64,000 nucleotides of DNA, taken from NCBI RefSeq assembly GCF_025399195.1, contig NW_026252127.1, positions 124,001-188,000 of the forward strand. The letters run 5' to 3'. This document shows positions 46,479 through 55,680 of this stretch, piece after piece. This DNA comes from Umbelopsis ramanniana AG. Taxonomy: Eukaryota; Mucoromycota; Umbelopsidomycetes; Umbelopsidales; Umbelopsidaceae. Below the pieces are notes generated by a model, which worked only from the letters and a program-made list of their open reading frames with translations, had not been told where the DNA came from and ran no database searches. Positions within the stretch are counted from its first letter, which is position 1. Each line of letters starts with the position of its first letter. Position numbers and translations under genes: made by a program.

Positions 46479-47651
46479 CTACCATCCGGTGACATTCTTA
46501 TGACGGCCTTCCAAGAATTTGAAAAGAGATCCAGGTTTCTTGCTCCACTGATTATGCCAGTGGAAAGCAAAGGTCTGTAGCAATCGTTCAGTGGGGAATT
46601 CTGCTTCTACAAAAGCGTTGGGCATAGAGTTGGAGGGTGCGCACAGGACTGAATCGGTGAAACACCAAGGCATGACAGCCCAGGGTTTGATGCCGTTGTG
46701 TAAAAGACGACGATAAATGCGATAATACAAGAAACCACCCCAGTCGATGTTATCCTTGCGTGGAAGTGGGCCATTTGCCATCTCTGCCAGCATTTCACAG
46801 ACGTAAGGTGAGTTTTGACGGAATCTCATGAAGGCACCGTTGAATGGGAAGCCGTTGGGCAAGAAGCAATCCCACTGTTGGAGCCACTCACGCTCAAAAA
46901 GAGGGCTCATGTCTCGGATGAATAGAGAGTCCATGTCAAACCACATACCACCAAACTTGTAAAGGACTAGTAATCGAATCAAGTCACCATCGAGGTATGC
47001 GTGCTTATCGTGGAAATCTAAATGAGACGATCCTTCCATGGGCGAACCCTTGGCAACCTCCTTCGAGTCGTATAAAAAGAGTTTGAAGCGTTCTGGTTGA
47101 TACTTTAGAACTTCCTTCACAACCCAAGATTCCGAGAGGTCGCCGTTACTCCACAAATACAGAATAGTACTGTTAGTATCCTGTGTTGCAAAAAAGGAGC
47201 GTAGGGTTGCCAGTTGTTTGTCTCCCATAGGCACCAAATCAGCTCTCCAATACGCATGATAAATGATTTTTTCACCAGGAGCTCGAAGTGCTGGACGAGG
47301 TTGGATAGTAGCAGCGAAATCGTAACAATCGTAATCTTGCAGTAATGATATTCCAGGCGCAACGTCATAAGCGTATTCTGTGTAGCCTTGCTTGTACGAA
47401 CTATTTTCAGGCAGTGAGTCAAAGCAGCCAGAGAGAGGCTCATAGTAAAGTTCATCTGCGTGTGATATCCAGTTTCTTAAGTAGACTCTGAGGTTAAGTT
47501 CTAACTGGCAAACGGAAAAGAAGATGACCAAGGCGGTCAGCAATATACCAGCCGTCCACTTTGATAAAGAGATAATCAAGCGACGGTTGGGACGTGCGAC
47601 AGTAGCAGCAGATAAGCGGTTGTAGCCATAGCGAGCTTTGAAAGGCCACAT
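46479..47651 (-). CDS. family GT32 glycosyltransferase (DXD-containing)
   Basis: Family members are Golgi type II transferases of mannose, galactose or GlcNAc. The single exon of 390 residues begins with a basic tail MWPFKARYGYNRL and then a membrane segment (SKWTAGILLTALVIFFSVCQ, about residues 30-49). The Gly_transf_sug region holds LVLYKFGGMWFDMDSLFIRD with the metal-binding DMD. Earlier, KIIYHAYWRADLVPMGDKQ and ILYLWSNGDLSESWVVKEVL match the start of the domain. The sugar transferred cannot be told from sequence. It is divergent from the methyltransferase locus. Confidence 0.88.
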   Translation of the reverse strand: MWPFKARYGYNRLSAATVARPNRRLIISLSKWTAGILLTALVIFFSVCQLELNLRVYLRNWISHADELYYEPLSGCFDSLPENSSYKQGYTEYAYDVAPGISLLQDYDCYDFAATIQPRPALRAPGEKIIYHAYWRADLVPMGDKQLATLRSFFATQDTNSTILYLWSNGDLSESWVVKEVLKYQPERFKLFLYDSKEVAKGSPMEGSSHLDFHDKHAYLDGDLIRLLVLYKFGGMWFDMDSLFIRDMSPLFEREWLQQWDCFLPNGFPFNGAFMRFRQNSPYVCEMLAEMANGPLPRKDNIDWGGFLYYRIYRRLLHNGIKPWAVMPWCFTDSVLCAPSNSMPNAFVEAEFPTERLLQTFAFHWHNQWSKKPGSLFKFLEGRHKNVTGW

Positions 47652-48175
47652 TTAGCGTTTGTAGAAGGAGAAAGGGAAAAGAAGGGGGGTTTGATGATCA
47701 ACGGAAGGAAATGTGTTGAAGAGGGAAAAAAAGAGAAAAAAAAAAGTGTCAAATGGGCTTAGTTCGGAGTTGTTATTGATATTCCTAATATTGAAAATTG
47801 TAACCCTGCTCATTAGCTTGGCAAAAAGTGATCGTGATACCCTGACGTCATAATTTGAAATGGCTTTATCCCTCTCGCTTAAGAAATTTCTTTCTGCGTT
47901 GAAATGTCAGAGGGTTACAGGAACAGACGAGTTTTTCGTTCGAATCGAAAAAGCAGACCATATTCGCATACTATCGACATGGTCAGGAATCGTACTCTAA
48001 AATCAGAGCATTTTTCACCATCGTACACTGCTCCGACTGGAACTGGTCTCACCGAAAAAAGTGATTGTGAACAAATTCTGGTTTTACATAATATAGCTTT
48101 CCCTTCACAAAAGAGTAAGGGATAATCAGGGTCCTTAGAATTCTTATTTTTTTGGGTTGACCTTAGAAATAGTCA
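47652..48175. other. divergent promoter GT32 / methyltransferase, with a short upstream ORF
   Basis: A plus-strand ATG frame at 47904-48125 (73 codons) precedes the methyltransferase start at 48176. The acceptor-like TAG at 48170-48172 abuts the second ORF. A GTAAGG donor at 48115 would leave the wrong phase, while a weak donor at 48081 keeps it. So 47904 may be the true start of a longer protein, or an upstream ORF. Confidence 0.4.
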
Positions 48176-49878
48176 ATGTCGTTACAACCGACCATATTAC
48201 TATCCCCTCCTAAAAAAAGGAAATCATATTCACACCCAGAAAGGCTATCGACGGCCGACAAAAACATCACACATAGACATTCCGCGGATTTTGGTACTTC
48301 GCTGGATCAAGACAATGGAGCTAATTTCGTGCCAACATTAGAGCAAGACGGCCCAGCATGCCCTCGCAACCTTGGTGGTAGAACCCGAAGTAACCTCTTG
48401 CTACACTTTAAATCAGTGTTGCCGTGGACAGACAGCGGTCTTTGGACCCCACCAGAATCTCGACGAAACTCCTCTCTCATACCATCACAGCAAAATAAGG
48501 CAGAATATGATGGAAGTAAAGCCAGAAAACCTCTTCCTCCATTCCCAATTGAAGAAAATGTAGAGAACCGAGCTGCAGAACCTGATTTTAACAGCTCGAA
48601 GGTTCGATCTGTTGGTGGACGACAGTTCCTAAACAATACAGGTGAGGAGTGCATCAAAGATCTGGACCTCAACGTCGGGCTTTAATGACTGACTGGAATT
48701 ATGTTCATGGAATGCAGATGCCTTATATTCGCTACCTATTGATGAAGATGAGATTGATCGAATGCAAACAGAGCACTTTATGTTGAAGGAATTATTAAGC
48801 GGGTAAGATTTACTGAGGGCACGACATACAATTTTTTTTTTTATCCTGACCTTTAACGTTGCCGTCCATTCCCTAGTCTTTTGTATCACTCGCCCGTCAC
48901 TGAAGTTCTCGCTGAAGGAGCGTATGTGTTGGACCTCGGGTAAGCTACATGTTACACGCCGACCTATTCAATATGATAACTTAACATGAACTTACCTCAT
49001 TAGTTGCGGATGCGGATCATGGTGCATGGTATGTATGGTTTTCCCCGATAGAGAATATTTTCGCCCCCATATGCAAAATATACTCTCCCCCCCACTCACA
49101 CTTTTCCCAACAGGAAATGGCAACACTTTTCCCAAAATCCAACTTTGTAGGATGCGATATTGCTACCTTATACCCGACATCCATAACACCCGAAAATTGT
49201 CGGTTTGAGCACTGCGATGTCACCAAAAGGCTCCCGTACAACGATGATAGCTTCGATTTTGTCATTTCCAGAAATATGGCACTGGCTGTACGGTTTGACA
49301 GTTGGCAAGATTACGTCGATGAAATGATCAGAGTGTCCAGACCAGGTGCATACATCGAAATTATTGAACTGGACTGGTAATGTGATGACAAAAAAACATT
49401 TTATAAATTATTTCCAGATCATCTTCTGATACAATTTATTTTACAGGGATATAAAGAACAAGGGGGTCAACATGTCATATTGGAATCTTGCGAGTAAGGT
49501 CTCTTTCATTTTTCAAATGCATGCATATTCAAAGACTCATGCCATAGCGCGCACACAGTGCTCAAATTGTGGAGGAAACGAGGTGTTAATCCACGGGTTG
49601 CCAGGCTATTACGGAATTATCTATCCAACATGAGCGATCTCAATGTATCCTATATCTCCATGCCAATAGGAGACTGGGGTGGGCAACTTGGAAGTTGTAG
49701 CTGGGACATGTGGAAGCGACTGATGAATGCGGCTATGCCTTTTTACATGAGTCGGACCGGGCTTACAAAAGAGGAATATGGCAGGCTAGTAACCCAATGT
49801 CTTGAAGATACCCACGTCACTCATAGTCACTGCAACTATTGGTTCTACTGTGGCAGGCCACTGAAAAAGGTGACCTAA
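48176..49878 (+). CDS. SAM-dependent methyltransferase with disordered N-terminus
   Basis: A class I methyltransferase of unknown substrate, with some resemblance to fungal LaeA-like and Mucorales-type regulators. The first ~165 residues are polar and disordered (SPPKKRKSYSHPERL…). After an intron comes DEDEIDRMQTEHFMLKELL, typical of this family, then motif I VLDLGCGCGSWCMEMA split by two introns, FVGCDIA, and motif II/III CDVTKRLPYNDDSFDFV, and RPGAYIEIIELDW. The helical C-terminal part is LKLWRKRGVNPRVARLL, ISMPIGDWGGQLG and KRLMNAAMPFYMSRTGLTKE. About seven exons. The true start may be 47904 (see the preceding region). Confidence 0.85.
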
Positions 49879-50199
49879 AGTATGCGATGAAAGGAGGAGG
49901 CAAAGGAGTTCATGCTCCACTTCAGCCTCACTCCCCCCCTATCAACGAATGCTTGAGCCAAGGAGAACTCCTGAACTGGATCGGCAAAAGATTTCTTTAT
50001 GGGCGTTGCAGGGTAAAAGTCACAGTTTCTCATCTCGCCATGGCCCCATGAACAGAATGGCGATCTCCACGAGAGAAGGTTGTGACACGAATAAAAAAAA
50101 AAACCATTTCTTAACATGCCGCATGTGAAGCGTGGCGCGTGTTGGAACCAGAAGATAAACCAGCAAAGCATTTCGGGTTCCCGTGTTGGGCTGGGCTTT

Positions 50200-50214
50200 T
50201 TGGGCTGGGCCCAA
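50200..50214 (+). promoter_or_regulatory. TTGGGCTGGGCCCAA element
   Basis: A 15-bp near-palindrome 118 bp upstream of the start codon at 50332, next to a second TTGGGCTGGGC. Its first 14 bases recur at 55667-55680, upstream of the Myb gene. It is reminiscent of the TGGGCC/T elements known from plant promoters. The function here is inferred only. Confidence 0.45.
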
Positions 50215-50233
50215 CTTTTTGGGCAACATTGGG

Positions 50234-50242
50234 ATATATAAA
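50234..50242 (+). promoter_or_regulatory. TATA box
   Basis: ATATATAAA lies about 90 bp before the ATG at 50332 and 20 bp after the GGGCTGGGC element. Confidence 0.55.
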
Positions 50243-50331
50243 CTGTCACTTTTCTGCCAGTCAATCACTTTTTTTTTTTTCCTCTCAATGCCATCATCTT
50301 TTTTCACTTCTTTATAAATCATCCCAATTCA

Positions 50332-51092
50332 ATGTCTAAAATCCAGTTTGACAATGGCGTCATGATCCTGTCTGCGGTAGACCCGCTGTCAAATCGAATG
50401 AGCATCCAGATACTCCAATTGCCTCATCCTCCAAAACTGGAGCCACTGGATTTTCTATTCGAACCCACTGCTAACAGTCGAAAGCGCGTGCGCCCATCCA
50501 AAGAAACTCGAGCCATTGTAGAACGAGAGCTTATGCTAGTTCGAGCCAATTCAAAATTCACAGAGCATTTCATTCCTCCGCCTACTACCCCTATCACACC
50601 AACCCGTCCCTTATCCTCCTCTTCCTTTGAATCTGCTTTGACCTCATCAGAAGGTACTACGTGTTCTCGAAGTACCCGGCGACGTCGCCCCTCACTTGGA
50701 CTTGTACAACGATTATTTGCTTCCAGTGACCCTGAGCCCGAACCATTAGGTGAGTTCGGATTTTCATTTCATGCAAATTTTTTTTTTTTCGGTCGGGTTC
50801 ACTAATACCCTGAATAGAAGTGTCATGGCTAGACGCCGATATATGTGATTCCAAGCATACCGCTAGTAAAAAGTTCCCCATTCTCAAAGGTAATAGACAT
50901 GTGCGGTTGATCGTAGTGTGGAATGTACAGCATAATACTCACATGGGATCATCCGTAGATCTTTTGATGACAACGAAACGTATCCGTCGGACAAAGTCTT
51001 GTACGGCTCCAGATCAATATGCATCCTCACCGTTCCGAACGACCAGTTGGTGGTCAGAGGCTCCCATGCCCTCCATGCCACTTGTTAAATAG
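50332..51092 (+). CDS. unrecognised protein, basic and Ser/Pro-rich
   Basis: Function unknown. Three exons fit (50332-50749, 50818-50889, 50959-51092) and keep the frame, giving 207 residues. The second intron is optional: leaving it in is also in frame, so splicing may yield two forms. The protein is polar, with a Thr/Pro-rich stretch HFIPPPTTPITPTRPL, an Arg cluster SRSTRRRRPSLGLVQRLF (basic, possible phosphorylation or nuclear signal) and a repeated-like basic patch KRIRRTKSC near the end. No enzyme motif is seen. The proper TATA box and the GGGCTGGGC element support it as a real gene. Confidence 0.6.
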
Positions 51093-51474
51093 CTATACTG
51101 TCATTTCGATCAAACCCAACGATGCGCTTGCGCTTGTTAAGGACCGCTTTCAAACACATTCACTCTATCATAGTACATATTCGCATTTATACTACCCCAT
51201 ACCCTCTCTTTTACCACCTTCTTTTGCTAATATGCGCTCTCGAGTAGCTTACCATGTCACTCTCTGTAAATCATCCTATGCCGATGTACTGTGAAAATTG
51301 CAAATATATACATTTAGCCATCCATCGGTTTGCTTGAATGAGTGTTACACATCTCGGCTGCGGCGTTTAGGATCCCATCCGTCCAGCTAGCTCAGCCCAA
51401 ACATTTTTGCAAGGGACCTTGCAAATCTTTTTCGAGGTTCCGTTTCGAAACCGAGATTTTGACATCTCATCTTT
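51093..51474. other. intergenic, contains a CTCAGCCCAA copy
   Basis: 3' region of the preceding gene. The motif CTCAGCCCAA lies at 51391-51400, 75 bp before the putative small gene at 51475. Confidence 0.4.
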
Positions 51475-51906
51475 ATGCCTTGCTTTCGTTGTATGACAAA
51501 AATAGCAACCCAGGTTCCTGAATCTCGAATCAAAAAATCTCGCACTTCTGCAACTCCTCCTTCCTATCCCGGTGGGGTTTCCACAGTAGCGACAGTTCGG
51601 TCAATGCTTAAGCGAGATGCCGGTAAAGCGTGACACTCTGGAATGAAAGGAATCCATAAAGTGGCGAAAATTTCCCGTTGTTGTCATCGACACTTTGGAC
51701 CGATAAAGATTGATTACTGTTTTGGGCAAGCCGCTGAACTTTGCTTCACAAATAGCCACGCCATAGGAGGTGGGGGGCAGGTTGGGGGGGAGCGCGAACA
51801 TCGATCAGTGGGTAAGAAGTAACAGCACATGTAAATTTTATCTTTTTCTTTCTAGGCCTCCAGCGCACGATGCGCATGGGAATGCATGCAGCGCTTCTAA
51901 ACGGCT
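51475..51906 (+). CDS. putative small protein with Cys-rich N-terminus
   Basis: An ATG frame 51475-51633 (52 residues) starts MPCFRCMTKIATQVPESRIK and is Ser/Thr/Pro/Lys-rich with coding-like codons. A GTAAAG donor at about 51622 and a strong pyrimidine-tract acceptor (TTTCTTTCTAG, before 51856) would give an alternative 67-residue form ending HAALLNG. That intron would be about 230 nt, longer than most here. Cys3 and Cys6 resemble palmitoylation sites of short membrane-associated proteins. There is no homologue I recognise. Not certain to be a gene. Confidence 0.3.
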
Positions 51907-52801
51907 GAAATTTTGGCTCACCCCATTTATTTAGGTCTATCTTCTCAAACGAGCATGTTTAACGAGAGATGTCTTGTAGTAAATGTTTGCCGACATACAC
52001 TGAGTAAGATCCGTTGGGTGAGATACGCTGTGTTCGGACGTGATGTTTATTTATGACTACAAACCTTGCGTTATTTTTGGTTTGTCATTTTTGTATGGAG
52101 GGCAAACGTTATCAGGCGGACTACGAGGTTTCACATTGGGTTTGCTGAACTGCCTTGGGCTGAGCTGAACCTCATCGATTTTTCTCAATTGTTATCACAG
52201 ACCGTAAACTAGCCTGCCGTATTTGCGTGACGAAACACCGTAGTGAAATCAGTGAGTTCCAGTCGGTCACATTCTTTCCCAGCTAAAAACCCAGCAACTG
52301 CCCGTATATTCCACCTCAGCCCAATACCTGAGTTCAACCTGGTTTGCTGCTCGCCCATAACGCGAATTCCCTCAAGTAATATCAGATGGTAACTGTCCAT
52401 CATGATTGAGAAGACGTGTTAACACTGGCTTTGGTGGTGAGAAAATTTCCCTTTGCGCACACCCCTGCCCAATAAGCTTCACTGTGACCGCCTTTTCAAC
52501 AAGACGCGTGCATCCGCTGAACCAGTATCAAAAGCTATGAACAAACAGAAGATGACCAGTCGCAGCCAGCACTGCCCTTTGATTTATAATACGGCAGCCC
52601 ACTCGTAGTCCGAATACCTATGTATCCCCATTCTTTGCAGGAAAGATTGGTCCTATTCGCCCAAGACGTCCGTTGCACACATTACAAATCCAATTCGCCT
52701 CAGCCCAACGAGCGGGGATAACTAGGCCCAGTTATCAGCAAAATACGAATTTTCAGAGCTATTCATTTATTGAAACACGTCCTTAGCAATGGCTATAGGT
52801 C
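51907..52801. other. intergenic with three copies of the CTCAGCCCAA motif
   Basis: Copies: TTGGGCTGAG at 52155-52164, CTCAGCCCAA at 52315-52324 and at 52699-52708. No convincing gene. An antisense frame at 52209-52403 has no domain. Confidence 0.45.
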
Positions 52802-53167
52802 TTACTTTCGGGCAGCTACAAGGTTGGTGTAGGTAGTTCCATGGAATCCGGTATCGTCGCCTCTAGCGTCGTGGAAGAAGAAATATCCACGGTTGTTAGG
52901 GATGCTCAACTCCTCTTGGAAAAACTGAGAGATGCTAGCGCTAAGGTTAGCGTTGCGTTCGTTGTCAATGTTACCAATAGATGTAACGTGGGCGATGAAG
53001 CCAGGGTCAGTTGAGCCGGCGAAGGAGAAATGTTGAACTTGGTTAAAGGTGATTAAGCAGAGACTCTCAGGCTTGCCAATGGCTTCCGAGAATTTCTTTG
53101 ATACAGTCTTGACAAAGGCGTCGAGATCCTTGGGACCGACATTGGTAGAGATTTCGAGAGAAGGCAT
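52802..53167 (-). CDS. MIF-family tautomerase
   Basis: Members of the macrophage migration inhibitory factor family catalyse keto-enol tautomerisation of phenylpyruvate or D-dopachrome in vitro. In metazoans they are cytokines; in microbes the role is mostly unknown. The single exon gives 121 residues, the usual size is 110-120. The catalytic Pro2 is present (MPSLEISTNV), and Lys32 in AIGKPESL matches the substrate-binding Lys of the family. Further blocks: LITFNQVQHFSFAGS, AHVTSIGNID, LSIPNNRGYFFFHD. The CXXC of mammalian MIF is missing. Its start is 157 bp from that of an RraA-type gene, which points away. Confidence 0.9.
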   Translation of the reverse strand: MPSLEISTNVGPKDLDAFVKTVSKKFSEAIGKPESLCLITFNQVQHFSFAGSTDPGFIAHVTSIGNIDNERNANLSASISQFFQEELSIPNNRGYFFFHDARGDDTGFHGTTYTNLVAARK

Positions 53168-53324
53168 ATTGCTTGGTAAGAGGCACTGACAAGCATTCGC
53201 GGACTCAAAATCTTAAGCTTATATGCTCGTGCCCTGTGACTGTTCGCACGTGAATCACGTAATTCGACACTATATGCCCGCGGTTTTTTCGGGGGATGTG
53301 CTTCTGAACTTCTACCCATTTATT
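53168..53324. promoter_or_regulatory. 157-bp divergent promoter, MIF tautomerase / RraA
   Basis: The two outward-facing start codons lie 157 bp apart. On the tautomerase side TATAAGC (minus strand) lies at about 53216-53222, 50 bp before its ATG. Shared control is likely. Confidence 0.55.
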
Positions 53325-54374
53325 ATGACGGTCTTGGACAAGTTGAAAAAATATTCTACATGCGAGGTAAAATAGGATTGACTACTATCCACTTGTGCAG
53401 TTCTGCTGTCTAATCTCTTGTAACCTGCTATATCTCTGATCAGATTGCAGACGCTTTGCAGAAACTCGGTAATACACCTTGGGGTGGTTACCTTGCGGAT
53501 ATTCAGATGTGGTCCCCAAGCTTTTGTAGTGGAGAGACCAAGATAATAGGTCCTGCTTATACAGTCAAGGTTGGAAACGTGGATAGGAGGTTGTTGACAA
53601 GTGCTAAATTTAAGGTTTAACAATAATGATCGAATAGATGGTGGATAAGGAAGACGACAATGCACCTACCCCTTCACAACACTTTGTAAGGGACTTTTTC
53701 TTTTCTGCATGGTCTCTTTTCAGGGTTTCAATATACATGAATTGTATCGGCTTACGCTTTGATTTCATGGTAGGCTGATGCAGCTCCTAAAGGAAGCGTC
53801 ATTTTCATATCGGCACCTCCTGGTAAGTGGAATGATTTTGCACTCATAGGACGAGGGGATAGACTAAACATTTGCCATGGAACAGGTTTCAAAAATGCGG
53901 TCTGGGGCGGTCTGATGTCTGCAAGGGCTAAGACGTTAAAGGTGCAGGGTGTTGTTGTGGATGGTCGTATTCGAGACCTTGCAGAGCATAGAGGCATGCA
54001 GATACCTGTAAGAGACACTTGAAATTGAGCACCCATACAAATCCACTGTCTCCTTTTTTTCTGGGCTCTTAACGCTATTCCGCATCCATATCCTTTAGGT
54101 ATTTGCGCAAGGTCATTCTATTTTATCTCAAGGTGCTTTCTTACGACCTTCAGAGATCGGCGTACCAGCCACCATGTCGACTTGTCCTGTTGTCGTACAC
54201 CCAGGTGACATAATTGTTGGCGACCTGGATGGGGTAGTTTGTATTCCGCGGGACCAATTGGAAAAGGTTGTTGTCTATTGTCAAAAACACACAACCATTG
54301 ACAATCACTGCATGGAAGATATTCTGCAAGGCGCAACTGTTCAGGACACGTTCAAAAAGCGTAGGGGTGTCTAG
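53325..54374 (+). CDS. RraA-family aldolase (HMG aldolase/oxaloacetate decarboxylase type)
   Basis: Fungal RraA-like proteins are metal-dependent class II aldolases that split 4-hydroxy-4-methyl-2-oxoglutarate and decarboxylate oxaloacetate. The start MTVLDKLKKYSTCE joins after an intron to IADALQKLGNTPWGGYLAD, then PAYTVK|MVDKEDDNAPTPSQHF|ADAAPKGSVIFISAPPG. The core FKNAVWGGLMSARAKTLKVQ, GVVVDGRIRDLAEHRGMQIP, PVVVHPGDIIVGDLDGVVC and IPRDQLEKVV is characteristic, including the Arg/Asp of the VDGRIRD motif. Six exons, about 240 residues. The third exon is 16 codons, needed to keep the frame. Opposite-strand open frames across it are shadows. Confidence 0.92.
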
Positions 54375-55073
54375 TTCTGGTATGAGTAGTATGCAGGGAC
54401 GTTCCCATGCACTTGAACATAAATGAATCGTTCCGTATCTGTTATGCAAATGATTGCTTTTGGGATGAAGGCTGTTATCGGCGAGCAGCAAGGAGATAAA
54501 CGTTTGACTGAAGGAGTTCAAGGGGGGTTTTTGGGATGCAGCCCATGAAAAAAAAAAGTTGGCAAGGAGGCAAATTGAATGGAACCAGAAAAGCAAATAT
54601 ATGCGGCGATCGAAACAGGCCCTTGACGCCGAGTCTGCGGGTCAGTTCACGAGAAAGGCAACATACGAACGTACCCCAATGGACTGTTCATGGAATGCCT
54701 GTGTTTTTGTCCAAACCGGTTTGCTTCTATTTGCGGCGGACGTGCAATAGAAAAATAAAATAAATGGGAAATTAAGGCTCACTGGGAATGTTACAAAAAA
54801 AAAAAAAAAACAAACATGATACGTGTTATGTGTACGGTCTTTTGTGGGTTAATAAATGTACAAATCTTTTGATGGTTACTTTCCAATTCACTTATTTTTA
54901 TTCGCTGGTGCTGCTACACCGAAATGAGTATGAGATGTAGTGCATATCAAAGACACTTGATCCAACGCATGGCATTTCCAGTTTCAACGTTTGGTAACAT
55001 TGGGGAAAGGCTGCTGCTGTGGGGTATACAAAAGTATTCTGTTCTTTCATTTTTCGTCCATTTACATATTTGA
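54375..55073. other. intergenic, about 700 bp
   Basis: It lies between the 3' ends of the RraA-type gene and the Myb gene. It contains an A16 run (about 54795-54810). Open frames on either strand lack domains. Confidence 0.6.
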
Positions 55074-55617
55074 TCAGAAACCCGTTGATTTTCGTCTGAA
55101 CAAACTACTGTAAGGTTTTGTTTGTCCAGCTGTTGACTTTTTGTAAATATATGCAGATATGTGACGATGGTAAGATTGTATTGGTGTATCGGATGATGAT
55201 GGTGGAGGATGGACTGTTTTCTTGCGGATGGCTGTCTCAAAATTATGATTAATAGCATCGGGTGTTAGCGGTGGTGATGGAGGGGATGAAGATGTTGCTG
55301 TACTATCAACCGAGGAAGCTCTCCTTTTATGGGGTCTACGCTTTCCCATCAAAGTATAATATCGATTGAAACAAGTAGCACGCTACATAAAATTAAAATG
55401 AATTAATGATCTATTGGCTTTCAGATTCCATTGGCGAACCATGCCGTTGGTAGGTACCTACCTTGCGATGGGGTAATTGAGCAGATATTTCTCCCCAAGA
55501 CAATCCTTTGGCAACCCCTTCGCAGATGACTGCATCTTCCAGTTGTGAGAATCGGCTCCGTGGCTTGATGGAAGTTTCAGGCACCTGTATTGAAATTTTT
55601 CGAGGTGGATTGAGCAT
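55074..55617 (-). CDS. small Myb/SANT-domain protein
   Basis: A putative sequence-specific DNA-binding protein. Exons 55462-55617 and 55074-55382 give 154 residues. The single Myb-like repeat reads RSRFSQLEDAVICEGVAKGL, SWGEISAQLPHRK, then over the intron RATCFNRYYTLMGKRRPHKRR. The intron splits the repeat near the third helix. A Ser/Pro tail follows (TSSSPPSPPLTPD). No activation or partner domain is seen. The ATG follows a pyrimidine/AG acceptor-like site, so a longer 5' exon is possible. A TTGGGCTGGGCCCA element lies 50 bp upstream. Confidence 0.75.
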
Positions 55618-55666
55618 ATCCTTTACTGTAGAAGAGAAAGGTCAACATGGATGGTCCATACCCAAT

Positions 55667-55680
55667 TTGGGCTGGGCCCA
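55667..55680 (+). promoter_or_regulatory. TTGGGCTGGGCCCA element
   Basis: A 14-bp copy of the element seen at 50200-50213. Upstream of the Myb gene, where it could act in either orientation. Confidence 0.4.

Larger units (their letters stand above)
49879..50331. other. intergenic with GGGCTGGGC motifs and TATA box
   Basis: Promoter of the next gene. It contains TTGGGCTGGGC (50186-50196) and the palindrome-like TTGGGCTGGGCCCAA (50200-50214). Confidence 0.55.

Noticed and set aside
54150-54596. 148-codon minus-strand frame over the RraA-type gene
   Set aside because: Antisense shadow of the conserved last exon.
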